Shown one piece after another: positions 53,294 through 55,958 of a DNA stretch of 64,000 bases. Numbering within the stretch: the first letter of the stretch is position 1; every line of letters begins with the position of its first letter. The notes under the pieces were generated by a model that was not told the origin of the DNA, searched no databases, and saw only the letters and a program-made list of their open reading frames with translations. The stretch comes from Trichobilharzia regenti. Taxonomy: Eukaryota; Platyhelminthes; Trematoda; Strigeidida; Schistosomatidae. Location: positions 122,651,842 through 122,715,841 of the forward strand of contig OX235270.1 in assembly GCA_944472135.2 (NCBI GenBank), given 5' to 3'. The translations under genes were made by a program, and so were the position numbers.

Positions 53294-54417
53294 AGAGAGA
53301 GAGAGAGAGAGAGAGAGATATACCAAATTCGAAATAAACATTCCTTGACCAAGTCTTTCGTCGTCTTCTGTTACAGTACGACGGTAACACATTCTTTTTA
53401 AGTTCGTCACAAACTGTCTTAGGTCTTTAACTATGAAACTCTCACCGTGACATATGTCCGTTTACCAAGTATGCGAATTGTACTTAACCGCGACTGACTT
53501 AATTTGTAACCCTCTGTAGAATATACAGCATAAAAATGTAGTTGGTTTGTGCTTAAGTGTGTTATTTCAGTTGATTTAAGTCATCAAGCACATTATCATG
53601 ACTCTACTTCTATAGCAGTTTATATACCTAATATACAACAAATACCAAAGAAAATAGCAAATTTCCCAATCTATTGGGGAATAAAATCCCTTTGGCATCG
53701 CAATTATCTTAACTAAAACTCTCATATCTCTCACTTCCTATTATCATAACAACTTTGTGTTGATTGTCTAGTATCAGCATTGAAAGAAACAATAGATAAT
53801 AGAATGTTTTAGACTTATTTGTGTTTAATCGTCTCATGATGCTCGTCGGAGTACTTCACCGTTCAGTAATTTAATTTGTTGTTATAAAACTCCAAAACTG
53901 CCGAAGAATTCTTATTTATTCTATTAAGATTTCAGTTGTTCATTGTTTTTTCACCCGTCTTTTAAATACACTTAACTTCATAATTCATAACCTCAAAAAG
54001 CATTTAATCACTTTATTTACCTACCATATTATTATTTGTCGTGTAATGACATTCTGTCTGTTGGGGCATTTGTCTTGGAGACATTTTTGATGGATGCATT
54101 GCTCCGCAGCAGGGTAGATGTTGTGTGTGAGGATAAGGCATATCATCGGTTACCGTACCTGTCATATGTGCTGTGGAGTATGGTACATTTACATGCGGCA
54201 TCTCAGTTTCTGGATGTCTGCGATGAATGTGTGTAGCCAAAAATGAAGCGTTCACAAAAGCTTTTGGACAGTACATACACTTGTGCAATGACTGAGGACC
54301 GGAATCCATAAGTTCTTGTTGTGCCATAAGCAATAAACGTCGACGATGACATTCTCGTCTAGTTAATGTAAGACGATTAGTTTTCTCTTGTAACTGCTGC
54401 TTTAGTTTCTCACATTT
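9563..54417 (-). CDS. DZIP1: DZIP1/Iguana-family zinc-finger coiled-coil protein, 12 exons, 5' end missing
   Basis: Joining 54417..54025, 52355..52182, 47297..47192, 43794..43754, 36253..35249, 33544..33250, 29113..28854, 27439..27111, 25697..25287, 22932..22745, 18363..18070 and 9639..9563 gives 3573 nt, exactly 1191 codons with a TGA stop at the end. Every junction has AG/GT borders and matching phase. Residues 1-45 are coiled coil. One C2H2 finger follows (C47, C50, H63, H68), ending in the family-typical RRHPE. Residues 190-225 are coiled coil; 240-570 are low complexity; the 680-758 block ([19 protein letters not shown]) resembles the conserved C-terminal half of DZIP1/DZIP1L. The family works at basal bodies and the ciliary transition zone and modulates Gli/Hedgehog signalling; that role is inferred here. 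The N-terminal domain (about 130 residues in vertebrates) is not visible. All introns carry transposons. Confidence 0.87.
9990..10660 (-). mobile_element. SINE A copy 2, split by a SINE C insertion
   Basis: The SINE A tail end lies at 9990-10070 and its head at 10493-10660 (B box GGTTCGATTCCCGG, A-box region GTTCACCTGGTGGAATAC). The two halves are continuous once 10071-10492 is removed. Confidence 0.75.
10071..10492 (-). mobile_element. SINE C inserted in SINE A, with target duplication
   Basis: Flanked by GTTTTATTTT at 10061-10070 and 10493-10502. The minus-strand head reads AGCCCGAATAGCTCAGTGG (A box) and GGGTTCGAATAT (B box). Sequence at 10079-10124 recurs at 10421-10482, so the insert is longer than one unit (about 342 nt) with terminal redundancy. 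Confidence 0.75.
11380..11520 (+). repeat. Repeat D copy 2
   Basis: Contains GAAGTTTCGACTACAATTTA followed by TTGCTCATAATCATATCA and the upstream AGAGTATAATTCTG block shared with 960-1110. Confidence 0.55.
11555..11992 (+). mobile_element. RTE-clade 3' fragment, (AAT)n tail
   Basis: Reads, in shifting frames, [17 protein letters not shown], a WIKHTLR motif and [12 protein letters not shown], ending in AATAATAATAAT. It is the 3' end of an RTE-type ORF and nearly identical to 19290-19712. Confidence 0.7.
12499..12735 (-). mobile_element. SINE A copy 3 with target duplication
   Basis: The head (minus strand) begins TGCGTCGGTGGCACATCGG and has GGTTCGATCCCCGG. ATTTTCAGTAA flanks it at 12488-12498 and 12733-12743. 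Confidence 0.78.
12840..13160 (+). repeat. Repeat D copy 3, left inverted arm of PLE remnant 4
   Basis: Matches 13780-14030 in reverse complement (same hypothetical reading [15 protein letters not shown] on opposite strands). The two arms enclose a GIY-YIG remnant. Confidence 0.7.
13490..14030 (+). mobile_element. PLE remnant 4: GIY-YIG piece plus right terminal arm
   Basis: The plus strand at about 13520-13600 reads [20 protein letters not shown], a GIY-YIG motif, then [18 protein letters not shown] leading into repeat D (13780-14030), whose orientation puts the GAACA/UGUUC hairpin and GAAAC on the coding strand. Confidence 0.7.
14031..14466 (+). mobile_element. SINE B fold-back insertion in PLE repeat D
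   Basis: 14031-14249 is leader plus head in reverse orientation, cut off inside the ribozyme core (CUGAGG|). 14250-14466 is head, ribozyme and tail in forward orientation. ATATATCTAATA flanks the whole unit at 14019-14030 and 14467-14478, and the uninterrupted repeat D near 12900-12945 shows the empty site. Confidence 0.8.
14325..14370 (+). ncRNA. Type-I hammerhead ribozyme in SINE B
   Basis: Stem I GUACUG (14325-14330) with CAGUAC (14365-14370); core CUGAGGA (14331-14337); stem II GUAC/GGAC with loop CAAACUA (one A-G mismatch; GUCC in sister copies); GAAA (14353-14356); stem III of C-G plus the A-U closing pair around loop AGCU; cleavage triplet GUC at 14362-14364. All conserved core positions are present. 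Confidence 0.72.
14479..15235. other. No gene seen (end of repeat D, then unrecognised)
   Basis: The first 15-20 bases complete repeat D after the SINE B insertion. The rest is unrecognised AT-rich sequence. Confidence 0.45.
15236..15715 (+). mobile_element. SINE C, inverted piece plus full forward unit
   Basis: 15238-15330 is SINE C in reverse; 15330-15712 is forward with head GCGAGCCCGAATAGCTCAGT and B box GATTCGAATATC. Arms 15238-15312 and 15410-15482 are reverse complements, forming a fold-back similar in design to the SINE B unit at 14031. Confidence 0.7.
16149..16186. repeat. (TA)n then (GA)n microsatellite
   Basis: TA run followed by GAGAGAGAGA; the same TA-to-GA transition occurs at 53240-53320. 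Confidence 0.9.
16236..16340 (+). mobile_element. CR1-clade 3' tail only (copy 3)
   Basis: Contains TGCTGAAAATTCCATTCTGT and GGAATAAAGTAAATCATT, then about 50 nt of ATT repeats; the same 3' terminus as copies at 1655 and 39705. Confidence 0.72.
16445..17150 (-). mobile_element. RTE-clade 3' fragment
   Basis: The minus strand reads pieces homologous to the 62-64 kb copy: [14 protein letters not shown]..., [16 protein letters not shown]..., WRWIG, then [19 protein letters not shown] and AEALCSSRN, ending at ATT repeats. Frames are broken several times. Confidence 0.75.
17560..17690 (+). repeat. SINE A-like 3' fragment
   Basis: Contains GGTAAAGAGGGAGGGTTGGG, ...CTAACAACCCCACACC and ...AGAGAAACTTCAA, in the order of the SINE A body. 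The head is missing. Confidence 0.55.
17710..17935 (+). mobile_element. SINE B, diverged copy
   Basis: B box GGGTTCGAACCCCAGTGGGT, ribozyme region UACUGCCGAUGAUCC...GAAACAGCUGUCCAGCAC, and the tail TTCTTTAACTGATTTCAAT. The core reads CCGAUGA, so the second position is changed. Confidence 0.65.
18070..18363 (-). CDS. DZIP1: DZIP1 visible exon 11
   Basis: 294 nt, acceptor TGTATAG|AT (phase 1 in), donor AAAG|GTAAGC (phase 1 out). It encodes [20 protein letters not shown], then an Arg/Pro/Ala-rich linker to WGTNSKG. It is flanked by RTE debris on the upstream side and SINE B on the downstream side. Confidence 0.83.
18650..19712 (+). mobile_element. RTE-clade 3' fragment, (AAT)n tail
   Basis: Starts in the reverse transcriptase ([12 protein letters not shown]), loses frame repeatedly, then SVLLYGSET and [16 protein letters not shown], ending AATAATAATAAT near 19710. 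It lies in the intron before exon 11. Confidence 0.72.
19713..20204. other. No gene seen
   Basis: Intronic sequence with no recognised repeat. Confidence 0.45.
20205..20330 (+). repeat. Repeat D copy, diverged
   Basis: Shares TTCCATATTAGTTTGTTTAT and GATGACGCTTCAGGCAC...ATAGTGATATCA with other repeat D copies. Confidence 0.5.
20830..21330 (+). repeat. Repeat D copy, interrupted by SINE A
   Basis: 20835-20859 and 21084-21330 together form one repeat D (ACTTGAGCACTCTGGTAGTA...GATGTTTCGAACAAAATTTA). It lies just 3' of the minus-strand PLE remnant 5, as a terminal repeat would. Confidence 0.68.
20860..21083 (-). mobile_element. SINE A copy 4 with 14-nt target duplication
   Basis: GCACTCTGGTAGTA occurs at 20846-20859 and 21084-21097. 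The minus-strand head can close a 7-bp acceptor-like stem (GCGUCGG with CUGACGC) and has A box TGGCATAGCGGTTAGGACGC and B box GGTTCGATCCCC. Confidence 0.82.
21340..22560 (-). mobile_element. PLE remnant 5: reverse transcriptase region
   Basis: The minus strand reads [20 protein letters not shown] and [15 protein letters not shown] (22369-22151), then, after a short SINE A piece, VADIFVDRW and [18 protein letters not shown] (22060-21830) and [17 protein letters not shown] (about 21700). These are PLE reverse-transcriptase motifs; the catalytic YVDD reads YVDG. Stops and frameshifts show it is dead. Confidence 0.78.
22078..22156 (-). repeat. SINE A head fragment inside PLE remnant 5
   Basis: The minus strand has TGGCACAGCGGTTAGGACG and GGTTCGATTCCCTGC. 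It interrupts the PLE frame between the EGVAIG and [12 protein letters not shown] pieces. Confidence 0.65.
22745..22932 (-). CDS. DZIP1: DZIP1 visible exon 10
   Basis: 188 nt, acceptor GGTATAG|A (phase 2 in), donor ACAG|GTTAGT (phase 1 out). It encodes an Asn/Ser/Thr-rich segment, [19 protein letters not shown] to SLKTG. It carries no domain; support comes from splice sites and phase. Confidence 0.78.
23262..23400 (-). mobile_element. SMalpha fragment, degenerate
   Basis: Reverse complement of the SMalpha body: GGAATATCACCC, TACACCCAGTAATCAAATCC, then GCATCCCGAATTCC. The ribozyme core is destroyed. Confidence 0.5.
23580..24745 (-). mobile_element. PLE remnant 6: connector, GIY-YIG domain and 3' end
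   Basis: The minus strand at 24685-24455 reads [20 protein letters not shown] to [11 protein letters not shown] short break follows, then [20 protein letters not shown] and [19 protein letters not shown] to [12 protein letters not shown] at 24086. The GIY-YIG Y is replaced (ESIG). The 3' non-coding part ends near 23590 with AGCGAAGAAAATTTTC, the motif seen in PLE remnant 1 arms. Confidence 0.78.
24965..25235 (-). mobile_element. SINE C copy
   Basis: The head region lies on the minus strand (GAGTCTGAATAGCTCAGTG, B box GGTTTGAATCTTT). The plus strand at 25160-25235 has GACTGATACAATTCAGTCTG and GGACTGGACACATCACAG, the family's hammerhead-like region. Confidence 0.65.
25287..25697 (-). CDS. DZIP1: DZIP1 visible exon 9 with poly-Asn tract
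   Basis: 411 nt, acceptor AATTCAG|A (phase 2 in), donor CAACA|GTAAGA (phase 2 out). It begins (K)[16 protein letters not shown], has a poly-Asn microsatellite stretch (about 25490-25556, ATT repeats on the plus strand), then [21 protein letters not shown]. The in-frame ATG at 25558 is internal, since the frame is open back to the acceptor. Confidence 0.84.
26150..26605 (+). mobile_element. SINE B fold-back copy, diverged
   Basis: 26150-26270 is tail plus ribozyme region in reverse; 26280-26440 leader and 26400-26600 head, ribozyme and tail forward. The forward core reads CUGAGGCGGA with GAGA instead of GAAA, so it is probably dead. Confidence 0.65.
27111..27439 (-). CDS. DZIP1: DZIP1 visible exon 8
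   Basis: 329 nt, acceptor CATCCAG|GCT, donor TCAAA|GTAAGA, phase 0 in and phase 2 out. It starts with a helix ([19 protein letters not shown]), continuing the preceding coil, then turns into a Pro/Ser-rich region with [20 protein letters not shown]. Confidence 0.84.
27860..28215 (+). mobile_element. PLE remnant 7 (same subfamily as remnant 4)
   Basis: The plus strand reads [20 protein letters not shown] and a [18 protein letters not shown] stretch, matching the region after the GIY-YIG in remnant 4. Upstream pieces are broken by stops. Confidence 0.6.
28346..28700 (+). mobile_element. SMalpha: short inverted end plus forward unit
   Basis: 28346-28380 is the SMalpha 3' end in reverse. 28430-28700 is a forward unit with GGTGGCTGTCGTGGCTCAAG and AUCCAGAUAGCAAGUACC...AUCCUGGAUUCC. 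The ribozyme core (AUAGCAA) is destroyed. Confidence 0.65.
28854..29113 (-). CDS. DZIP1: DZIP1 visible exon 7: conserved C-terminal helical block
   Basis: 260 nt, acceptor GTATAG|GT (phase 1 in), donor GAT|GTAGGT (phase 0 out). It encodes [19 protein letters not shown] followed by a helix with NERGI and a long [16 protein letters not shown] coil. This is the best conserved part after the zinc finger compared with what I know of DZIP1/DZIP1L C-terminal halves. The alternative donor 4 nt further would not match the phase of exon 8. Confidence 0.88.
29955..32230 (-). mobile_element. Decayed RTE-clade element (endonuclease to 3' end)
   Basis: The minus strand reads, in broken frames, a [20 protein letters not shown] piece (about 32050, matching the endonuclease of the 57.7-kb copy), [20 protein letters not shown] (31400), RQGC-region text [20 protein letters not shown] (about 30550) and a 3' end at ATT repeats near 29955-29975. 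Many stops. Confidence 0.75.
32790..32927 (+). other. Unexplained coding-like segment in a DZIP1 intron
   Basis: After GAATTGTAG (acceptor-like) the plus strand is open for about 43 codons to TGA at 32925: [20 protein letters not shown], then [20 protein letters not shown]. The text is helix-like and has no match I recognise in the other repeats. It could be a terminal exon of a nested gene, a retrocopy piece or chance. Confidence 0.25.
33250..33544 (-). CDS. DZIP1: DZIP1 visible exon 6
   Basis: 295 nt, acceptor TTATCAG|CCT, donor ACAA|GTGAGT, phase 0 in and phase 1 out. It encodes an Arg/Ser-rich disordered region ([19 protein letters not shown]) with [12 protein letters not shown] further on. 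The open frame runs on past the donor, but that extension is intronic because the next exon needs phase 1. Confidence 0.82.
34145..34250 (+). repeat. PLE 3'-end fragment, duplicate of 23605-23715
   Basis: GCTGTACATTCGTGTATTTA and onwards through GGGAAATTTTCTAGAATAAT, TTTCCGGTCAAGGGTC and AATTAGGAATTAAAATG is nearly identical to 23619-23713 and in the same orientation, 10.5 kb away. Confidence 0.75.
34251..35131. other. Intron sequence, no gene seen
   Basis: Contains a (TA)n run at 34284-34310 and otherwise unrecognised AT-rich sequence. Confidence 0.5.
35249..36253 (-). CDS. DZIP1: DZIP1 visible exon 5: long low-complexity insert
   Basis: 1005 nt, 335 codons, phase 0 at both ends; acceptor ACTTTAG|, donor GAACAA|GTTAGT. 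The protein is polar and Ser/Asn/Thr-rich. It has an Asp run (DDDDDD near 35890) and a basic patch [10 protein letters not shown] (near 35700). I see no known domain; it sits between the coiled-coil exons and the conserved C-terminal block and looks like a lineage-specific disordered expansion. Open across its whole length, with no transposon homology noticed. Confidence 0.85.
36430..36670 (-). mobile_element. SINE A copy 5 with 13-nt target duplication
   Basis: ATACATACTGCTT occurs at 36417-36429 and 36670-36682. The minus-strand head has TGGCACAGTGGTTAGGACGC and GGTTCAATCCGCGG; the body ends GGAACGTGAAAGGATT. Confidence 0.82.
36683..37400. other. Intron sequence, no gene seen
   Basis: No recognised repeat or coding signal. 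Confidence 0.45.
37420..39030 (+). mobile_element. Decayed RTE-clade element, reverse transcriptase to 3' end
   Basis: Starts [20 protein letters not shown] and [15 protein letters not shown], then broken frames with [40 protein letters not shown] and [18 protein letters not shown] pieces to about 39000. It is in the same order as the 62-64 kb copy but with many stops and indels. Confidence 0.78.
39689..39708. repeat. (TA)n microsatellite
   Basis: TA run immediately 5' of the CR1 fragment. Confidence 0.9.
39707..40735 (+). mobile_element. CR1-clade non-LTR retrotransposon, 3' fragment (copy 2)
   Basis: Open from 39759 to 40217: [20 protein letters not shown] and [10 protein letters not shown] to [13 protein letters not shown], the C-terminal end of a CR1/Jockey-type reverse transcriptase with no catalytic core. 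The 3' UTR has (CATC)n at 40228 and ends GGAATAAAGTAAATCATT plus ATT repeats. It is nearly identical to copy 1 at 1655, so both are young relative to the RTE debris. Confidence 0.8.
40736..41389. other. Intron sequence, possible decayed SINE
   Basis: 41270-41350 (GAGATGGTTGGGAGTGCGGT, then TAACCCCACCGCC) weakly resembles the SINE A body. Nothing else recognised. Confidence 0.35.
41390..41996 (+). mobile_element. RTE-clade 3' fragment, highly decayed
   Basis: Pieces such as [17 protein letters not shown] (compare the [17 protein letters not shown] region), [13 protein letters not shown] and [12 protein letters not shown] follow the order of the RTE 3' end; the tail is AATAATAGTAATAA. Confidence 0.6.
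42336..42378. repeat. (TA)n microsatellite
   Basis: About 43 nt of uninterrupted TA. Confidence 0.95.
42440..43190. other. Intron sequence, no gene seen
   Basis: No recognised repeat; short ORFs lack motifs. Confidence 0.45.
43200..43563 (+). mobile_element. RTE-clade 3' fragment, decayed
   Basis: AAATAGCAACAAGAAACTCC, GAACCTATCGCTCAATGCTG and CCCTATGTTCCACTCGGTAC match the 3' end of the family at 11555 and 19290; the tail is AATAATAATATAA. It lies about 190 nt from micro-exon 4. Confidence 0.6.
43754..43794 (-). CDS. DZIP1: DZIP1 visible exon 4: 41-nt micro-exon
   Basis: The acceptor TTATAAG| ends at 43795 and the donor is GGT|GTAAGT (43753-43748), an almost ideal site. The exon enters in phase 1 and leaves in phase 0, exactly bridging exon 3 and the 1005-nt exon 5. 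It encodes (A)[13 protein letters not shown]. Schistosomes are known for micro-exons, but this one is not a multiple of three, so skipping it would shift the frame. Confidence 0.72.
44463..45181 (-). mobile_element. Non-LTR retrotransposon 3' fragment (second RTE-like family) with target duplication
   Basis: The minus strand reads [40 protein letters not shown] and [20 protein letters not shown]: the C-terminal part of a non-LTR reverse transcriptase distinct from the family at 62 kb. It ends in a (CAGA)n tail. CCAGCGGTTTGATT flanks it at 44449-44462 and 45182-45195. Confidence 0.8.
45196..45765. other. Intron sequence, no gene seen
   Basis: A 67-codon plus-strand frame at 45264-45467 has no recognisable motif. 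Confidence 0.4.
45766..45932 (+). other. Unexplained coding-like segment with one stop
   Basis: One frame reads [40 protein letters not shown], with an acceptor-like TTTTTAG at the stop and a GTAAGTG donor after CATCTT. The 54 nt between them resemble a micro-exon, antisense to DZIP1. It could equally be transposon debris. Confidence 0.22.
46660..46838 (+). mobile_element. SINE C copy, diverged
   Basis: CAAAATAGCTGAGTGGTAAC (A box), GACGCGGGCTCGACAGACC (B-box region), GCAGATACTCCTTACTGGCT and CGCGAAACCGAGGTCAAGAG match the SINE C head and body. Confidence 0.6.
47192..47297 (-). CDS. DZIP1: DZIP1 visible exon 3: coiled coil
   Basis: 106 nt, acceptor ATTTCAG|, donor CCAG|GTAATA, phase 0 in and phase 1 out. 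It encodes [20 protein letters not shown] followed by a heptad-rich stretch to KLKCRP. Too short for an ordinary ORF listing; found from its coding texture, splice sites and phase fit to its neighbours. Confidence 0.83.
47620..47995 (+). mobile_element. Decayed copy of the second RTE-like family
   Basis: The plus strand reads [40 protein letters not shown] and, near 47900, a [28 protein letters not shown] stretch (in pieces). It is homologous to 44463-45181 in the opposite orientation. Confidence 0.65.
48690..49600 (+). mobile_element. PLE remnant 8: GIY-YIG end, best-preserved frame of its subfamily
   Basis: 48876-49358 is open: [40 protein letters not shown] (GIY-YIG), [20 protein letters not shown] and a C-terminal [20 protein letters not shown]. 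The preceding 48700-48885 piece ([20 protein letters not shown]) is the connector in another frame. Ends near AATAAAGTCCGAG at about 49563. The reverse transcriptase core is missing. Confidence 0.8.
49870..49992. repeat. Short palindromic repeat (possible PLE end or foldback)
   Basis: AGAATATTCTTTTCGATAGC at 49888 and its near reverse complement AGTTATCGAAAGAATATTCT at 49961 form arms of about 45 nt around a TA-rich loop. Confidence 0.6.
50035..50277 (+). mobile_element. SINE A copy 6 with target duplication
   Basis: Forward-strand copy: TGCGTTGGTGGCATAGCGGT head, B-box region GTTAGATCCCCGGCCGACGC, body GGCATGAGGCTAGCAACCCC, end TTCCACTGGGAATGGAAAGG. TCAATTTTGA flanks it at 50025-50034 and 50278-50287. 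Confidence 0.8.
50690..51025 (+). mobile_element. SINE B fold-back copy, diverged
   Basis: 50690-50830 is tail, ribozyme region and head in reverse (with a run of C at 50742-50751); 50850-51020 is head, ribozyme and tail forward. Forward ribozyme text GUACUACUGAAAAGUCC...GAAACAGCUGUCCAGUAC keeps stem I and GAAA but has a changed core. Confidence 0.65.
51082..51122. repeat. (TA)n microsatellite
   Basis: About 41 nt of TA. Confidence 0.95.
51123..52180. other. Intron sequence, no gene seen
   Basis: No recognised repeat. Confidence 0.45.
52182..52355 (-). CDS. DZIP1: DZIP1 visible exon 2
   Basis: 174 nt, phase 0 in and out, acceptor CTTTAAG| and donor AGA|GTAAGC. It encodes 58 residues beginning [17 protein letters not shown], a helical segment, then a Ser/Pro-rich linker and [10 protein letters not shown]. 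In DZIP1 proteins the region after the finger carries coiled coils, which fits. The other two frames contain stops. Confidence 0.82.
52469..52510. repeat. (TA)n microsatellite
   Basis: About 42 nt of TA, 110 nt upstream (in gene sense) of DZIP1 exon 2. Confidence 0.95.
53240..53320. repeat. (TA)n(GA)n compound microsatellite
   Basis: About 52 nt TA followed by about 28 nt GA. Overlapping spurious frames with IYIYIY and SLSLSL derive from it. Confidence 0.95.
54025..54417 (-). CDS. DZIP1: DZIP1 visible exon 1: coiled coil and C2H2 zinc finger
   Basis: The acceptor is a pyrimidine tract plus CAG ending at 54418; the donor is ATG|GTAGGT at 54024. The exon is 393 nt and phase 0 at both ends. 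It encodes a basic coiled coil ([16 protein letters not shown]) followed by the finger CMYC...H-x4-H (54279-54214). This arrangement, a charged coil directly before one C2H2 finger ending RRHPE, is the DZIP1 signature. A second possible donor (TAG|GTAAAT, 4 nt downstream) would break the frame of the next exon, so I chose the upstream GT. Confidence 0.9.
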
Positions 54418-54594
54418 CTGTAACAGAATATAAGTAATAAGATAACACTTAAGTTTGAATGTAAGTCATATAATTTATATACAAAGAATCCAACTCAGTC
54501 AGCAGACTTTATTTGGAGACACCAGTCAACCTTTTTTCACAACATTATCCAAGCCATATAATAAATATAACTGAAACCATGAACTACTTGATAT

Positions 54595-54775
54595 TTGCTT
54601 TTGATGTGGTTGTGTTCTATGAGCTGGATGATTAATAAACTCGTGGAGAAATGTAAAAGTTCACTTCAAAGTGAAGTGTGCACTGAAGATGTCGCCTAGT
54701 AGGGAGATGAAAGCTTCGCAAATTAACTAGCCAGCTTAGAGAACACAACCACATCAAAATCATCCACCTAAGTTA
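54595..54775 (+). mobile_element. PLE terminal piece with hammerhead-like motif
   Basis: CUGAAGA (54683-54689), an imperfect stem II around CCUAGUAGG, and GAAA (54709-54712), then GCUUCGCAAAUUAACUAGCC. It matches the 3' end of PLE remnant 3 (7600-7700) through the whole motif and the following AGAGAACAC. Arms 54601-54627 and 54731-54757 are reverse complements with two mismatches. Confidence 0.6.
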
Positions 54776-55029
54776 CAAATCTTCTCCATGATATTTGTTT
54801 GATAGATATTAAGTGTGATTAAAAAAGGCTTAATATTTATTAGCGAATAGTATGATGGGTTTTGTATTTGTGGTAAGGAATTAAAGTAAATCACATAATA
54901 GTCTTATTTACAATGGCTTTTGGACATATCCCAACTTACAACAACCGTCAACTTTATTTCACTACAGAGTACCCCTAAATTCAGTGAACATATATATTCT
55001 CAGCTGTACATGTCAACCTGAGAACGAAC

Positions 55030-55285
55030 ACTTCGGTCCAATCAATCGACGGGAAAATCAAAAATTCAATTCAATAATTATTATGACCCGTTGCACAAGA
55101 GGTGGCTGTCGTGGCCCAAGTGGTCTAGTGACTAACTCTTTGGCGTTTGAAACTATGGGCACTGGGTTCGAGCCTCAGTGGGAACATCATCACTCACTGA
55201 GAAATGCGGGTACATCCAGCTGACGAGTCCCAAATAGGACGAAATGTGCATCCTGGATTCCACTGCTAGTCACCATCCACCAATT
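55030..55285 (+). mobile_element. SMalpha repeat with intact-looking hammerhead
   Basis: Begins CTTCGGTCCAATCAATCGAC, then the head GGTGGCTGTCGTGGCCCAAG with B-box-like GGGTTCGAGCC, ribozyme, and GATTCCACTGCTAGTCACC. The SMalpha family of schistosomes is known to carry a hammerhead. Confidence 0.85.
55214..55258 (+). ncRNA. SMalpha hammerhead ribozyme (type I)
   Basis: Stem I AUCCAG/CUGGAU (55214-55219, 55253-55258); core CUGACGA (55220-55226); stem II GUCC/GGAC with loop CAAAUA; GAAA (55241-55244); stem III U-A plus the closing A-U pair around GUGC; cleavage triplet AUC ending 55252. Confidence 0.85.
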
Positions 55286-55395
55286 GTATATATATGAGTT
55301 ATTTCGTATGCATGTGTACATTAAGTTTGTCAGACAAAATACAATTTGTTATGATTATTTTAACTAAAAGGGTGAAATTGAATTTTTTTTTTCAG

Positions 55396-55745
55396 ATTTT
55401 CCCGTCGACTGATTGGACTGAAGTGGTCGGTCTGAGGCTGACATGCCGGCTTTTTGTGCAGATGCTTCGACGATTTCTGGGCATGTAATTAAAATTTAAT
55501 TGGTGGATGGTGACTAGCAGTGAAATCCAGGGTGCAAATTTCGTCCTATTTGGGACTCGTCATCTGGGTGTACCTGCAGTCCGCAGCGAATGATGATGTT
55601 CCCATCCAGGCTAGAACCCAGTACCCATAGTTTCAAACGCCAAAGCGTTATCCACTAGACCACTTGGACCACCAGAGTCACCTCTTGTGCAACGGGTCAT
55701 ATTAATTACTGAATTGAATTTCTTTTAGATTTTCCCGTCCATTGA
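55396..55745 (-). mobile_element. SMalpha, reverse copy inside a PLE arm
   Basis: Reverse complement unit with ribozyme at 55567-55525. The invariant C at the start of CUGANGA is A (position 55563), so cleavage is expected to be lost. Confidence 0.78.
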
Positions 55746-55958
55746 TTGGACCGAAGTGCTCGGTCTCAGAGGTGGTTCTCGTGGTCCAAGTGGTCTAGTG
55801 GATAACGCATTGGCATTTGAAACTATGGGTACTGGGTTCGAGCCTCGGTGGGAACATCATCATTCAGTGAGGAATGCATGTACATCCAGATGACGAGTCC
55901 CAAATAGGACGAAATGCGCATCCTGGATTCCACTGCTAGTCACCATCCACCATTTGAA
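55745..55958 (+). mobile_element. SMalpha, forward copy inside a PLE arm
   Basis: Forward unit adjoining the reverse copy; ribozyme 55884-55929. Core reads AUGACGA (A at 55890), the same first-position change as its neighbour. Confidence 0.78.

Noticed and set aside
54015..54021. Donor TAG|GTAAAT for DZIP1 exon 1
   Set aside because: It would leave phase 1, giving stops or the wrong frame in exon 2; the GTAGGT 4 nt upstream keeps phase 0.
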